A model generated the notes under the pieces. It did not search any database and was not told where the DNA came from. It saw nothing but the letters and a program-made list of their open reading frames with translations. Positions 1 through 8,134 of a stretch of DNA of 19,092 bases are shown piece after piece; positions within the stretch are counted from its first letter, which is position 1; each line of letters begins with the position of its first letter. The DNA lies in assembly GCA_030531025.1 (NCBI GenBank), contig JAUMTV010000032.1, forward strand, positions 1 to 19,092, written 5' to 3'. A program made the translations under genes and the position numbers. The stretch comes from Turicibacter sp. (GTDB lineage Bacteria > Bacillota > Bacilli > MOL361 > Turicibacteraceae).

Positions 1-14
1 ACTAGCAAATAAAA

Positions 15-57
15 TGAGTGATTATGAATGAAAATGAAAGTTTTTGAATGAAAATGA
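15..57 (+). promoter_or_regulatory. Phased direct repeats, likely FruR operator
   Basis: TGAATGAAAATGA occurs exactly at 25-37 and 45-57. A diverged copy, TGAGTGATTATGA, lies at 15-27 and a weaker one at 35-47. TGA therefore recurs at 15, 25, 35, 45 and 55, about one helical turn apart. The array ends at the -35 box of the fru promoter, where a repressor would act. Spaced direct repeats are usual for DeoR-family sugar regulators. Assignment to the FruR encoded just downstream is inferred from position. Confidence 0.6.
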
Positions 58-86
58 TTGACTTACGATTGAAATTAGAGTATTAT
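58..86 (+). promoter_or_regulatory. Sigma-A promoter of the fructose operon
   Basis: TTGACT (58-63) and TATTAT (81-86) are separated by 17 bp, close to the sigma-A consensus. The start codon of fruR is about 20 bp further on. The -35 box directly abuts the TGAATGAAAATGA repeat array. Confidence 0.7.
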
Positions 87-107
87 AAAATCAAGGAAGT
101 GGTGTAA

Positions 108-860
108 ATGTTATCAGAGAAAAGACATAATCTTATTTTAGAAAAGTTAGAAAGAGAATCGGTGGTTTATTTAAATGACTTAGTTAAATATTTAAATACT
201 TCAGAGTCTACTATTAGAAGAGATTTAACTGCTCTTGATAAGGCAGGATTATTGAAGAAGGTTCATGGAGGAGCTACATTATTAAAAGAAATAAGTATAA
301 ATACAACTGATGATATTGTTGAGAATAGACAGGCTTTAAATATAGATGAAAAGTTAAAGATTGCAGAATATGCTGCATCATTAATAGAAGATAATGATTT
401 AGTATATATAGATGCAGGAACAACTACAGAACTTATGATTAATTTTATAAATAATACAAAAGCTATATTTGTAACTAACGGAATTGTTCATGCAAGAAAG
501 TTAATTAAAAAGAAATGTACTACATATATTTTAGGTGGAGAATTAAAACTTGCCACTGAAGCTATCGTAGGAGCTGAAACTGTAAATAGTTTAAGAAAAT
601 ACAATTTTACAAAGGGCTTTTTTGGATCAAATGGAGTAGATATTGAAAGAGGATTTACTACACCAGATGTTAAAGAAGCTATGGTAAAAAGTGAGGCATT
701 ACATAGAAGTAAAAAAAGATTTGTTTTATGTGATAAATCAAAATTTGATGAAATAAGTTCAATAACTTTTGCAAATATTAAAGAAGCTAAAATAATAACT
801 AGAGGTTTAGAGAATAATAGATATAGATATGAAACAGAAACTTTGGAGGTGGAAAACTAA
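108..860 (+). CDS. fruR: DeoR-family transcriptional regulator of fructose use (FruR-like)
   Basis: A 250-residue cytoplasmic DNA-binding repressor of the DeoR/GlpR family. Residues 1-57 form the DeoR helix-turn-helix, with the recognition-helix motif SESTIRRDL near 32-40 followed by the family's KVHGGA segment. Residues about 70-235 form the sugar-phosphate sensor domain, with DAGTTT near 101-106 and FVTNG near 119-123. The length is normal for the family. The start is supported by AAGGAAGTGG upstream of the ATG. The stop overlaps the fruK start (TAATG), so the two genes are translationally coupled. In fru operons this family represses the operon and is relieved by fructose-1-phosphate; that ligand is inferred from context. 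The gene is probably autoregulated through the repeats at 15-57. Confidence 0.88.
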   Translation: MLSEKRHNLILEKLERESVVYLNDLVKYLNTSESTIRRDLTALDKAGLLKKVHGGATLLKEISINTTDDIVENRQALNIDEKLKIAEYAASLIEDNDLVYIDAGTTTELMINFINNTKAIFVTNGIVHARKLIKKKCTTYILGGELKLATEAIVGAETVNSLRKYNFTKGFFGSNGVDIERGFTTPDVKEAMVKSEALHRSKKRFVLCDKSKFDEISSITFANIKEAKIITRGLENNRYRYETETLEVEN

Positions 861-1765
861 TGATATATACAATAACATTTAATCCAGCTTTAGATTATAT
901 TGTTAAGATGGATGAATTTAACTTAGGGCATGTTAATAGAAGTAATAATGAATTTGTTTATGCTGGTGGAAAAGGAATTAATGTATCAATAGTATTAAAC
1001 AATCTAGAAGTTAAAAGTAAGGCACTAGGATTTATAGCTGGCTTTACTGGAGATGAAATAGAAAGAAGAGTTAGAGAGTTTGGATGTGATACAGATTTCA
1101 TAAAACTAAAAGAAGGTATGTCTAGAATAAATGTAAAAATAAAAGCTGATGTTGAAAGTGAAATAAATGGTGGTGGACCAGATATATCAGCAGAAGCATT
1201 AGAAGAGCTTTATGGAAAGTTAGATACATTAACATCTGGAGATATATTAGTTTTAGCAGGTAGTATTCCAAAAACAATGCCAACAGATGTTTATGAAAGA
1301 ATAATGGAAAGACTTCAAGAAAAGAGTGTTAAATTTATAGTTGATACAACTGGTGAATCATTACTTAAGGTATTAAAGTATAATCCATTTTTAATAAAGC
1401 CAAATCATCATGAACTTGGAGAGTTATTTGGAGTAAAAATTAATAGTAAAGAAGAAGTTATAGAGTATGCTAAAAAGCTTAAGGATATGGGAGCACAAAA
1501 TGTAATTATATCTATGGCTGGAGATGGAGCAGTATTAATAAATTCTAATGGAGATGTTACAACGAGCAATGTACCAAAGGGTGTAGTAAAGAACTCAGTC
1601 GGAGCAGGAGATTCAATGGTTGCTGGATTTATAGCTGGGTATTTAAATTCAGAAAAAATTGAAGATGGATTTAAATTAGGTGTAGCAACAGGAAGTGCAT
1701 CAGCATTTTCAGAAGGATTGGCTACAAAAGATTATGTTTACGAATTATTAGAACAAGTAAAATAG
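860..1765 (+). CDS. fruK: 1-phosphofructokinase
   Basis: Phosphorylates fructose-1-phosphate to fructose-1,6-bisphosphate with ATP, the second step of PTS-linked fructose use, in the cytoplasm. The 301 residues are usual for PfkB-family FruK/LacC enzymes. The substrate motif GGKGINVS is at 36-43 and the second PfkB signature GAGDS at 248-252 carries the catalytic Asp251. The N-terminal TFNPALDY is typical of the 1-PFK/tagatose-6-phosphate kinase branch. The ATG overlaps the fruR stop by one base and has GGAGGTGG upstream. Tagatose-6-phosphate kinase (LacC) is the nearest alternative, but the flanking fruR and fructose-type IIABC settle the substrate. Confidence 0.93.
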   Translation: MIYTITFNPALDYIVKMDEFNLGHVNRSNNEFVYAGGKGINVSIVLNNLEVKSKALGFIAGFTGDEIERRVREFGCDTDFIKLKEGMSRINVKIKADVESEINGGGPDISAEALEELYGKLDTLTSGDILVLAGSIPKTMPTDVYERIMERLQEKSVKFIVDTTGESLLKVLKYNPFLIKPNHHELGELFGVKINSKEEVIEYAKKLKDMGAQNVIISMAGDGAVLINSNGDVTTSNVPKGVVKNSVGAGDSMVAGFIAGYLNSEKIEDGFKLGVATGSASAFSEGLATKDYVYELLEQVK

Positions 1766-1787
1766 ATAGTTTAAGGAGGAAGAAAAA

Positions 1788-3719
1788 GTGAAAATTACTG
1801 ATTTATTAAAAAAGAATGGTATAGCACTTAATCCTAAAGTAGGTTCTAAAGAAGAATCAATAAATAAATTAGTTGATTTAATGGATGCTACAGGAAGATT
1901 AAGAGATAAAGAGGCATATAAAAAGGCTGTTTTAGAAAGAGAAAGCTTAAGTACAACAGGAATTGGAGATAATATAGCAATTCCACATGCAAAGACAAGT
2001 GCAGTAAAGGAAGCTGGTCTTAGTGCAATGGTACTTACTAATGGTGTTGATTATGATTCTTTAGATGGTGAACCAGCAAAGTTATTCTTCATGATAGCAG
2101 CACCAGAAGGAGAAAATAATCTTCACTTAGATGTATTAGCAAGACTATCAATGATGTTAATGGATCCAGATTTTAAAGAGCAATTAATAAATGCTAAAAG
2201 TGTTGATGAGTTCCTATCACTTATTGATTCTAAGGAAAATGATAAATTAAAAGCAGAAAATGATAAAGAAGAGGCTCAAAAGGCGCAAACTAATGGATAT
2301 AGAGTATTAGCTGTTACTGCATGTCCAACAGGTATAGCTCATACATTTATGGCAGCTGAGGCTTTAGAAAATAAAGCTAAGGATATGGGAATTACAATAA
2401 AGGTTGAAACTAATGGTTCAGGAGGAGCTAAAAATGTTTTAACTGATGAAGAAATAGCTAATGCTGAATGTATAATAGTTGCAGCTGATAAAAAAGTTGA
2501 AATGGCTAGATTTGAAGGAAAAAAAGTTATTCAAACTAAGGTTGCAAATGGAATTCATAAAACAGAGGAATTATTAAATAGAGCTACTAGTGGAGATGCG
2601 CCAGTTTATCATCATGCAGGTGGAAGTGATAGTGAAGGTTCATCATCAGAAGATGGAGAAAGCATTGGAAGACAAATATATAAACACTTAATGAATGGTG
2701 TATCTCATATGTTACCATTTGTTATTGGTGGAGGTATATTAATAGCTTTAGCGTTCTTATTAGACAACTACAGTATTGATCCAGCTAACTTTGGTAAAAA
2801 TACTCCAATAGCTGCATTAATAAAAACTATAGGTGAAACTGCATTTGGATTTATGTTACCAGTACTTGCAGGATATATTTCAATGAGTATTGCAGATAGA
2901 CCAGGTCTTGCAGTTGGTTTCGTTGGTGGTATGTTAGCTAATTTAGGAACAACTTATGCAAGTGCATTTGATTCTTCAATATCAGTTATTAGTGGAGGAT
3001 TCTTAGGAGCATTATTTGCAGGGTTCTTAGGTGGTTACTTAGTATTAGGATTAAAAAAGATATTTGATAAATTACCACAAGCATTAGAAGGTTTAAAACC
3101 AACATTATTATATCCTTTCTTTGGTATTGGATTAATTGGATTAATAATGATATTTGTAAATCCGTTCTTTGGTGGAATAAATGAAGCAATTACAAATTTC
3201 CTTAACTCAATGGGTGGAACAAGTAAAGTATTATTAGGAATTGTTGTTGCAGGTATGATGTCAATTGATATGGGTGGTCCTTTCAATAAAGCAGCATACG
3301 TATTTGGTACAGCATCACTTGCATCTGGTAACTATGAAGTAATGGCAGCTGTAATGGCTGGTGGTATGGTTCCGCCACTTGCAATAGCTTTAGCATCAAC
3401 ATTCTTTAAGAATAAATTTACTAAGAGAGAAAGACAATCAGCACTTACAAATTACATTATGGGACTATCATTTATAACAGAAGGAGCAATTCCTTTTGCA
3501 GCAGCAGATCCATTAAGAGTTATACCTTCATGTGTAGTAGGTTCTGCAACAGCTGGAGCACTTACAATGTTATTTAACTGTCAATTAAGAGCTCCTCATG
3601 GTGGAATATTTGTATTACCTGTAATAGGAAATCCATTTGGATACTTAGCAGCTGTTGCTGTTGGTTCTGTAGTAGGAATGGTAATGTTAGCATTATTAAA
3701 GAAAAAGGTAGAAGAATAA
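1788..3719 (+). CDS. fruA: PTS fructose transporter, IIABC in one chain
   Basis: Membrane permease that imports fructose and phosphorylates it to fructose-1-phosphate using HPr. Domain order is IIA (about 1-150, phospho-acceptor His67 in IPHAK), a charged linker, IIB (about 170-268, phospho-Cys179 in CPTGIAHT), a Ser/Gly/Asp-rich linker, and IIC (about 290-640, many hydrophobic helices, with MGGPFNKAAY and APHGG typical of fructose/mannitol IIC). The 643 residues match known IIABC fructose enzymes. The start is GTG, fixed by AAGGAGGA (1773-1780) 7 nt upstream; no better in-frame start is seen. It is the last gene of the operon and is followed by a terminator. The IIA-IIB-IIC order with a FruK neighbour favours fructose over mannose or mannitol. 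Confidence 0.95.
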   Translation: MKITDLLKKNGIALNPKVGSKEESINKLVDLMDATGRLRDKEAYKKAVLERESLSTTGIGDNIAIPHAKTSAVKEAGLSAMVLTNGVDYDSLDGEPAKLFFMIAAPEGENNLHLDVLARLSMMLMDPDFKEQLINAKSVDEFLSLIDSKENDKLKAENDKEEAQKAQTNGYRVLAVTACPTGIAHTFMAAEALENKAKDMGITIKVETNGSGGAKNVLTDEEIANAECIIVAADKKVEMARFEGKKVIQTKVANGIHKTEELLNRATSGDAPVYHHAGGSDSEGSSSEDGESIGRQIYKHLMNGVSHMLPFVIGGGILIALAFLLDNYSIDPANFGKNTPIAALIKTIGETAFGFMLPVLAGYISMSIADRPGLAVGFVGGMLANLGTTYASAFDSSISVISGGFLGALFAGFLGGYLVLGLKKIFDKLPQALEGLKPTLLYPFFGIGLIGLIMIFVNPFFGGINEAITNFLNSMGGTSKVLLGIVVAGMMSIDMGGPFNKAAYVFGTASLASGNYEVMAAVMAGGMVPPLAIALASTFFKNKFTKRERQSALTNYIMGLSFITEGAIPFAAADPLRVIPSCVVGSATAGALTMLFNCQLRAPHGGIFVLPVIGNPFGYLAAVAVGSVVGMVMLALLKKKVEE

Positions 3720-3736
3720 AATAGAAAAATTTTAAA

Positions 3737-3785
3737 GGTCTGAAACATTTACTGATTTTAGTTAGTGTCTCAGGCTTTTTTATTT
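3737..3785 (+). terminator. Terminator of the fructose operon
   Basis: An imperfect hairpin pairs GTCTGAAACA...ACTGA with TTAGTGTCTCAGGC and is followed by a T-rich tail (TTTTTTATTTT), 18 nt after the fruA stop. Confidence 0.75.
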
Positions 3786-3947
3786 TATTATACTGTTAAT
3801 ATTTAATATACTAGTATTACAAGAAAAGGGTAGAAATAAAGATTTAAGTTATAAGGTTCAATATAACAAATAATTTAAGAATAGAATAATCAATTTATAA
3901 GGCATTTTCATATATTACTTACGACAGAAATATATAGGAAGTGCTTT

Positions 3948-5630
3948 ATTACGAGTATAATAAGTAAAGTTTTATATCGTACTATGATTTCAGCAGGAGG
4001 ATTATTAGAAAAAAAGTTTAATAAATATACCTTAAATTCAAGATATATAAATGAAGAAGTATTATTTAAAATATTAAATAATAATAGTACATCAAAATAT
4101 GGAGAAAAATATAATTTTAATTCAATAAGGTCTGTAGATGAATATAAATCAAATGTGCCTATTACAGATTATTTAGATTATGAGCCATATATAAATGAAA
4201 TGCTTAAAGGAGCAAAAAATATTTTAATTACTGATGATGTTGAGTTTTTTGGACATACATCAGGGACAACAGGCAAACAAAAGCTAGTACCCGTTACTAA
4301 AAAGTCAAGAGAAGTTGGAAGTAAGTATATGGCATTATTAATTGAAAGATTTTCGTATAACAATTTGAAAAATAAATGGAATTATGGAAGAGGGTTAATG
4401 CTAGTAGATACTGTTATGACAACTTATTCAGAAGGGGGAGTACCTATATGTTCAGCAACATCAGGAGGAATGGATGCTATAAAAATCATACTTCCTAAAA
4501 TATATACTTCACCATATGAAGTAATGAAAATTAAAGATAAAAATTCAGCATTATATTTACATTTATTATTTGCACTTAAAGATAAAAATTTAACTTATAT
4601 AAGTGGCATTTTTATATCAAATGTTTTAGATGCATTAAGGATGTTAGAAAATAATGCAGAGTTATTAGTTCGAGATATTAGAAAGGGGAGAATAGATAGG
4701 AATTTAAATATTAATGAAGAGACAAGAAAAAAATTAAATAAATATTTAAAACCAAATTCAGGGCGGGCTGATGAAATAGAGTTAGAGTTTTCAAAAGGTT
4801 TTGAAGGAATATGTAGTCGGATATGGCCTAAATTAATTTATATTGCATCAGTAACAGGAGCTAATTTTTCTATATATGATGAGATGGTTAATTATTATAC
4901 TGGATCCATACCAATATACTCCCCAGTATATGGAGCAACTGAAGCAATGATAGGAATTAATCCATATATATCTAAAATAAGATATGTAATAATACCAGAC
5001 ACTGTATTTTATGAATTTATTCCAGTAAAAGAAAGTAATAAAGAAAATCCTAAAACTTATTGTATAGATGAGTTAAAAGTAGGAGAGAAATATGAGATTA
5101 TAATAACCAATTATGCTGGATTTTATAGATATAGGTTAGGTGATGTTGTTAAGGTAGTTGATTATTATAATAATTCACCAGAGATCGAATTTTTATATAG
5201 AAAAAATCAAGTACTTAATATGGTTTCAGAAAAAACAACTGAAGATCATTTAAGAGAGTCTCTTAGTAAAACTATAAAAGAATTTAATTTATCATTAGTT
5301 GATTATACAACTTTAGAGGATAATAGGGTAACACCAGGAAGATATGTTTTTTATTTAGAGTTTAATGAGGAGATATCTAAGAGTAAAATAAAGCTTATAG
5401 AAAATACCTTAGATAAAGAGTTGCAAAAAGCAAATTTAGCATATGGAAGGTTTAGAAAAAATAATAGATTAGCATGTTTAAATATTAATATAGTTAGAAG
5501 AAATACGTTTGATATTATAAAGAGAGACTTAATATCAAAGGGAGTTTCTAAAAGTCAGCTTAAAATTCCAAGAGTAATAACTAATAAAAAGGATATTTTA
5601 GATATATTAAATAAAAATATTAATAATTAA
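3948..5630 (+). CDS. GH3-superfamily acyl-adenylating enzyme (orphan)
   Basis: Related to plant GH3 acyl-acid amido synthetases, which activate a carboxylate with ATP and join it to an amine or amino acid. The bacterial substrate is unknown. Counted from the first ATG (3984; 548 residues), the phosphate-binding loop TSGTTGKQK is at 92-100, YGATE at 316-320, and the nucleotide-binding YRYRLGD at 381-387. These are the three hallmark ANL/GH3 motifs, so the enzyme looks intact; a small C-terminal domain follows (about 390-548). There is no signal peptide. No Shine-Dalgarno precedes ATG 3984. The frame is open upstream to 3885, and AGGAAGTG (3936-3943) sits 6 nt before an in-frame ATT at 3948, which I use as the tentative start (560 residues). 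The gene stands alone between two terminators, so context gives no substrate. Confidence 0.75.
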   Translation: MTSIISKVLYRTMISAGGLLEKKFNKYTLNSRYINEEVLFKILNNNSTSKYGEKYNFNSIRSVDEYKSNVPITDYLDYEPYINEMLKGAKNILITDDVEFFGHTSGTTGKQKLVPVTKKSREVGSKYMALLIERFSYNNLKNKWNYGRGLMLVDTVMTTYSEGGVPICSATSGGMDAIKIILPKIYTSPYEVMKIKDKNSALYLHLLFALKDKNLTYISGIFISNVLDALRMLENNAELLVRDIRKGRIDRNLNINEETRKKLNKYLKPNSGRADEIELEFSKGFEGICSRIWPKLIYIASVTGANFSIYDEMVNYYTGSIPIYSPVYGATEAMIGINPYISKIRYVIIPDTVFYEFIPVKESNKENPKTYCIDELKVGEKYEIIITNYAGFYRYRLGDVVKVVDYYNNSPEIEFLYRKNQVLNMVSEKTTEDHLRESLSKTIKEFNLSLVDYTTLEDNRVTPGRYVFYLEFNEEISKSKIKLIENTLDKELQKANLAYGRFRKNNRLACLNINIVRRNTFDIIKRDLISKGVSKSQLKIPRVITNKKDILDILNKNINN

Positions 5631-5702
5631 GACTATTAATCAGATAGAATTAGTTGTAAAATAAATTATAAAATAGTTTATTTTATTGAGTTATAAATAA
5701 GT

Positions 5703-5728
5703 AAAAGGTTGCCTAAGGCAACCTTTTT
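5703..5728 (+). terminator. Strong intrinsic terminator after the GH3 gene
   Basis: AAAAGGTTGCC and GGCAACCTTTTT form a perfect hairpin with a 3-base loop, the T-run being part of the 3' arm. It ends only about 14 nt before the Shine-Dalgarno of the next gene, so it may also act as a leader element for that gene. Confidence 0.85.
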
Positions 5729-5759
5729 AATTACATAAATAAAGGAGGAATAATTATTT

Positions 5760-6626
5760 ATGTGGATATTATACGCATTAGGATCTGCATTTTTTGCAGG
5801 AGTTACATCTATTTTAGCTAAGGTAGGTGTTAAAGATGTAGATTCTCATTTAGCAACAGCTATAAGAACAATTATAGTTTTAATTTTTTCATGGATAATG
5901 GTATTTATAATTGGCTCACAAAGTGCAATAGCAAACATTAATGGAAAAGCTTTTTTATTCTTAATTTTATCAGGTTTATCAACAGGAGCATCTTGGTTAT
6001 GTTATTTTAAAGCATTGCAATTAGGTGATGTAAATAAAGTAGTACCTATTGATAAGAGTAGTACAATTTTAACTATGATTTTAGCTTTTATTTTCTTAAA
6101 TGAAAAGATAACTATAAATATGGTAGTTGGAATGATTGGAATAGCTATTGGAACTTACTTAATGATTCAAAAGAAAGAAGGAGTAGAAAGGGTGGTTAAG
6201 GGGAAAGCGTGGTTAATATATGCTTTATTATCAGCTTTATTTGCTTCATTAACATCTATATTAGGGAAGGTTGGTATAGAAAATGTTGAGTCAAATTTAG
6301 GAACTGCTATTAGAACAATAGTTGTACTTATAATGGCATGGATTATAGTTTTTGCTACTAAAAAGCAAGGAGATATTAAGAAGATTGATAAGAATAGTTT
6401 AATATTTTTAATTTTATCTGGAATAGCAACTGGTGCATCGTGGCTTTGTTATTATAAGGCTTTACAAGATGGACTAGCTTCTATAGTTGTTCCAATAGAC
6501 AAGCTTAGTATTTTAGTAACTATATTATTTGCTTATGTATTTTTAAAAGAAAAATTATCAAAAAAATCATTATTAGGTTTAATTTTAATTGTAGTTGGAA
6601 CATTAGTATTATTAATAAAAGTTTAG
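5760..6626 (+). CDS. DMT/EamA-family transporter
   Basis: A 288-residue inner-membrane protein with about ten hydrophobic segments, made of two EamA repeats (about 1-135 and 150-288) joined by a charged linker (KKEGVERVVKGK). The halves are unusually alike: both carry TSIL.KVG, TAIRTI, TGASWLCY.KALQ and VVPIDK at equivalent places. EamA proteins export or import small metabolites such as amino acids, sugars or nucleosides; nothing here fixes the substrate. The start is set by AAAGGAGGA (5741-5749) about 10 nt upstream of the ATG. No terminator separates it from the next gene 57 nt on, so they may be co-transcribed. No promoter is evident between the upstream terminator and the Shine-Dalgarno. 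Confidence 0.88.
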   Translation: MWILYALGSAFFAGVTSILAKVGVKDVDSHLATAIRTIIVLIFSWIMVFIIGSQSAIANINGKAFLFLILSGLSTGASWLCYFKALQLGDVNKVVPIDKSSTILTMILAFIFLNEKITINMVVGMIGIAIGTYLMIQKKEGVERVVKGKAWLIYALLSALFASLTSILGKVGIENVESNLGTAIRTIVVLIMAWIIVFATKKQGDIKKIDKNSLIFLILSGIATGASWLCYYKALQDGLASIVVPIDKLSILVTILFAYVFLKEKLSKKSLLGLILIVVGTLVLLIKV

Positions 6627-6683
6627 ATGATGGAAGGTTTATTGAACTTTACTGTAAAGTTAATGATAGGAGTATGGTAACAA

Positions 6684-7142
6684 ATGAAAAAATTTAATGC
6701 TGAAATAAAAAAAATAGAAGAGAAAGGTGGAGCATATATAGAGATACCTTTTGATGTAGAACAAGCATATGGAGCTAAGAGAGTAAAGGTAAAAGCAACC
6801 TTTGATGGAGTTGAATATAGAGGCTCAATAGTTAAGATGGGATTACCATGTTATATTATAGGAATAACTAAAGAGATAAGAAAAAAGATAGCAAAGGAAC
6901 CAGGAGACGTAAGTGATGTAACAATAGAAAAAGATGAAGAAGAAAGAATTATTGAGATACCTATGGATTTTAAAGAAAGAATAGAGAGGGATAATAATGT
7001 AAAAGAATTTTGGAGTACATTATCTTTTTCTATGCAAAAAAAGTATGTTACATGGATAACTTCAGCTAAGAAAGAAGAGACAAGAAATAAAAGAATAAAT
7101 GAAGCAATAGAAAAACTGAAAAATAAAGAGAAGATAAAATAG
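6684..7142 (+). CDS. DUF1905 / YdeI (OmpD-associated)-like protein
   Basis: A 152-residue soluble protein. Residues about 1-82 resemble DUF1905, a small beta-rich domain (FNAEI, IEIPFDVEQAYG, VKATFDG, YRGSI). Residues about 95-150 resemble the bacteriocin-protection YdeI/OmpD-associated domain (F...L.FS.QKKYV.WI..AKKEETR). This pairing is common in bacteria, but the biochemical role is not established. No signal peptide or membrane segment is seen. The start has only a modest Shine-Dalgarno (ATAGGAG, 6666-6672). It follows the EamA gene by 57 nt. A truncated glucosidase begins within about 30 nt of its stop, so a deletion endpoint lies just past this gene. Confidence 0.75.
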   Translation: MKKFNAEIKKIEEKGGAYIEIPFDVEQAYGAKRVKVKATFDGVEYRGSIVKMGLPCYIIGITKEIRKKIAKEPGDVSDVTIEKDEEERIIEIPMDFKERIERDNNVKEFWSTLSFSMQKKYVTWITSAKKEETRNKRINEAIEKLKNKEKIK

Positions 7143-7172
7143 CATTATTGTGTTAAAAAAAGCCTATATTTT

Positions 7173-8120
7173 GCAAGTAAAGTAAAAGGAAATGATTTAT
7201 CAACAGTAGGAGAAACATGGGGAGCAACTCCAGAGGTAGCCAAGCTTTATTCAAATCCAGAAAGAAAAGAATTAAGCATGGTATTCCAATTTGAACATAT
7301 AGGGTTAGATCAAATTGAAGGAAAAGAAAAATGGGATCTTAAGAAATTAGAATTACTTGATTTAAAGAAAGTTTTATCTAAGTGGCAAACAGAGCTTGAA
7401 GGGCAAGGATGGAACAGTCTCTTCTGGAATAATCATGATTTACCAAGAATAGTTTCAAGATGGGGAAATGATGAAGAATATAGAGTAGAAAGTGCAAAAA
7501 TGCTAGCAACTCTTCTTCATGGAATGAAAGGCACTCCTTATATTTATCAAGGAGAAGAACTTGGAATGACTAATATAAGATTTGAAGATATTAATGAGTA
7601 CAATGATATTGAAAGTTTGAATATGTATAAGGATAGACTTTCAAAAGGATATACTCATGATGAAATAATGGAATCTATTTATGCTAAAGGAAGAGATAAT
7701 GCTAGAACTCCAATGCAATGGGATTCAACAGAAAATGCTGGATTTACTATAGGAAAGCCTTGGTTAGCTATTAATAAAAATTATAATGAGATAAATGCTA
7801 AGCAATGTCTAGAAGATGAAAATTCAATTTTCCATCATTATAGAAAATTAATAGATATAAGAAAGAATAGTGATACTATAATTTATGGAGATTATAATTT
7901 ATTATGTCCTGAAGATAAAAATATATTTGCTTATACTAGAGAGTTAAATGGAGAAAAGCTATTAGTAGTTTGTAATTTCTATGATAAGGAAGTTACTTTC
8001 AGTTTTGAAGGTGATTTTAATCATGTGGATATTTTATTAAGCAATTATAAGGATTCAAGTAAATTAGTTGGAAAATTAAGCTTAAGACCATATGAAGCTA
8101 TAATGTTTAGAGTTATGTAA
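7173..8120 (+). pseudogene. Oligo-1,6-glucosidase/alpha-glucosidase (GH13), N-terminal half missing
   Basis: Reads continuously as the C-terminal half of a MalL-type GH13 enzyme, which cleaves alpha-1,6 or alpha-1,4 glucosidic bonds of isomaltose, maltose and related sugars. Recognisable similarity starts near 7173, without a start codon. The acid/base Glu is in TVGE (codon 7212-7214), the transition-state Asp in NNHD (7437-7439), followed by GTPYIYQGEE, GRDNARTPMQW and a normal C-terminus (LRPYEA). The Glu-to-Asp spacing is 75 residues and Glu-to-end 302, matching full-length enzymes of about 558 residues. Roughly 240 N-terminal residues, including the nucleophile Asp of the (beta/alpha)8 barrel, are absent. 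The first ATG (7278) lies after the Glu motif and has no Shine-Dalgarno. There are no internal stops or frameshifts, so the loss looks recent. An active glucosidase is not expected. Confidence 0.82.
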
Positions 8121-8134
8121 AAAAAAATGTGCTA

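Noticed and set aside
2989..3286. Minus-strand open frames inside fruA
   Set aside because: They mirror the IIC coding sequence, have no Shine-Dalgarno or promoter, and encode low-complexity hydrophobic peptides. The same holds for the other antisense frames inside the GH3, PF06541, GH20, regulator and aminotransferase genes.
3808..3817. ATACTAGTAT palindrome between fruA and the GH3 gene
   Set aside because: It is a short AT-rich palindrome without extension or partner; one is expected by chance in DNA of this composition.
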